20,934 nt of DNA from Dehalococcoidia bacterium. Its GTDB lineage: Bacteria > Chloroflexota > Dehalococcoidia > GIF9 > AB-539-J10. How positions within the stretch are numbered: the first letter of the stretch is position 1; the number at the start of each line of letters is the position of its first letter. Under the pieces are notes generated by a model that was given only the letters and a program-made list of their open reading frames with translations, searched no databases and had not been told where the DNA came from. The stretch is from positions 1 through 20,934 of the forward strand of contig JAUWFX010000012.1 in assembly GCA_030606765.1 (NCBI GenBank). Direction: 5' to 3'. A program made the position numbers and the translations under genes. Below are positions 20,226 through 20,934 of the stretch, one piece after another.

Positions 20226-20934
20226 ATGAAGAAAGCATCTCGAACTATCTCTGGAGTAACCCCGGTAGCAGTTATGGCCAAGCCATTTCCTTGCCCGGGC
20301 AAATGTGTTTATTGCCCCAGTTCTCCTGAGGCGCCCAAGAGCTATACCGTGGAGTCTCCAGCGGTGCTCCGAGCTCGAAGTTGTGGCTTTAATTCCAAAA
20401 AGCAGGTGGAGGTCAGGCTCAGGACATTGGCTGAAATGGGACATGCCCAGGATAAGGTAGAGCTTCTCATCATGGGGGGCACCTTTCTGTCTTATCCCCG
20501 GGACTATCAGTATCAGTTTATTAAGGATTGCTATGATGCTCTGAACGGCATCCCCTCTAGCAGTTTAGAGGAAGCCAGGGAATTGAATGAAAATGCTGAG
20601 CACCGCTGTGTGGGATTGTGCATCGAGACCAGGCCTGACTTTTGTGGGGAGGAGGAGATAAAGAGCATGCTCGATTTTGGCGCCACGAGGGTGGAGCTTG
20701 GGGTACAGACCCTGGACGATGAGGTTCACTGCCTGACAAAGAGGGGACACGGGGTGGCTGAGGTGATCTCCGCGACCAGGCTATTACGAGATTATGGCTT
20801 TAAGGTGTACTATCATTGGATGCCTGGTTTACCAGGGTCAACACCTGAGCATGACCTGGAGCTATCGCGGCAATTGTTTGAAGACGAGCGCTTTCGACCT
20901 GACGGGCTCAAGCTTTATCCCACGCTGGTAGTTC
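20226..20934 (+). CDS. elp3: Elp3-family radical SAM tRNA uridine-34 carboxymethylation enzyme (partial)
   Basis: The frame is open for 236 codons to the right edge. It matches Elp3 almost word for word: 'RTISGVTPVAVMAKPFPCPG' (6-25), cysteines C23, C27 and C30 for the iron-sulfur cluster (CX3CX2C), 'VELLIMGGTFLSYP', 'CIETRPDFC', 'RVELGVQTLDDEV' and 'FRPDGLKLYPTLV'. Elp3 uses SAM and acetyl-CoA to install a carboxymethyl group on U34 of tRNA; the acetyltransferase half lies outside the window. The protein begins only about 20 residues before the cysteine motif, so it lacks the long N-terminal tRNA-binding region of eukaryotic Elp3. GGAG five bases before ATG 20226 fixes this start. It is divergent from the Trm9-like gene across 277 bp of hairpin repeats. 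Confidence 0.95.
   Translation, partial: MKKASRTISGVTPVAVMAKPFPCPGKCVYCPSSPEAPKSYTVESPAVLRARSCGFNSKKQVEVRLRTLAEMGHAQDKVELLIMGGTFLSYPRDYQYQFIKDCYDALNGIPSSSLEEARELNENAEHRCVGLCIETRPDFCGEEEIKSMLDFGATRVELGVQTLDDEVHCLTKRGHGVAEVISATRLLRDYGFKVYYHWMPGLPGSTPEHDLELSRQLFEDERFRPDGLKLYPTLVV

Noticed and set aside
1..20934. tRNA or rRNA genes, integrase or transposase genes
   Set aside because: I found no cloverleaf with a T-arm consensus, no rRNA-like stretch, and no recombinase or transposase motif in any frame.

Overview
The window looks like a chromosomal segment of a Dehalococcoidia-type Chloroflexota bacterium, most likely from an environmental genome. This assignment is inferred from gene content: a short bacterial Elp3, a GH3-family acyl-amido synthetase, an ArnR-like winged helix regulator, and a type IV pilus locus with two PilX/GspK-like beta-helix minor pilins. 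Spacers dense in small hairpin repeats fit the same picture. No rRNA or tRNA gene anchors the taxonomy.

Region 1 (1-10964, all minus strand) is a type IV pilus / type II secretion-like assembly locus. In transcription order it encodes the extension ATPase PilB, the platform protein PilC, two class III prepilins, a RelE/ParE toxin-antitoxin pair sitting between pilus genes, two paralogous PilX-like proteins, a PilO-like protein, and a PilM that runs off the left edge and appears to start a fused PilN part. It is probably at least three transcription units. pilB and each PilX-like gene have their own recognisable -35/-10 promoter, and a strong terminator lies between the two PilX-like units.

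Region 2 (10965-13190) is regulatory. It holds a NarL-type response regulator lacking the phospho-acceptor aspartate (minus), and on the plus strand a winged helix protein behind a consensus sigma70 promoter and a ribbon-helix-helix-like protein. Region 3 (13192-18159, plus) has the GH3-family enzyme with a clear terminator, then a 1014-residue membrane protein with GAF, GGDEF and HD-GYP domains, expected to make and degrade c-di-GMP. Three 14-bp direct repeats, each carrying a Shine-Dalgarno sequence, stand right before its start codon.

Region 4 (18335-20934) holds an AT-rich methyltransferase, then a Trm9/ALKBH8-like methyltransferase (minus) head-to-head with Elp3 (plus, cut by the right edge). 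Elp3 makes cm5U at tRNA position 34 and Trm9 methyl-esterifies that product, so this pair suggests a eukaryote-like wobble uridine pathway in a bacterium. This is the most interesting lead in the window.

The spacers hold at least four families of small repeats: hairpins with conserved ends and a variable stem, a GTAG-hairpin-hairpin-CTAC element, CCCCCTTA/TAAGGGGG hairpins, and CAAATGTCAAA-type tracts. They account for nearly all gene-free sequence, and several short open frames there are translations of repeats rather than genes.
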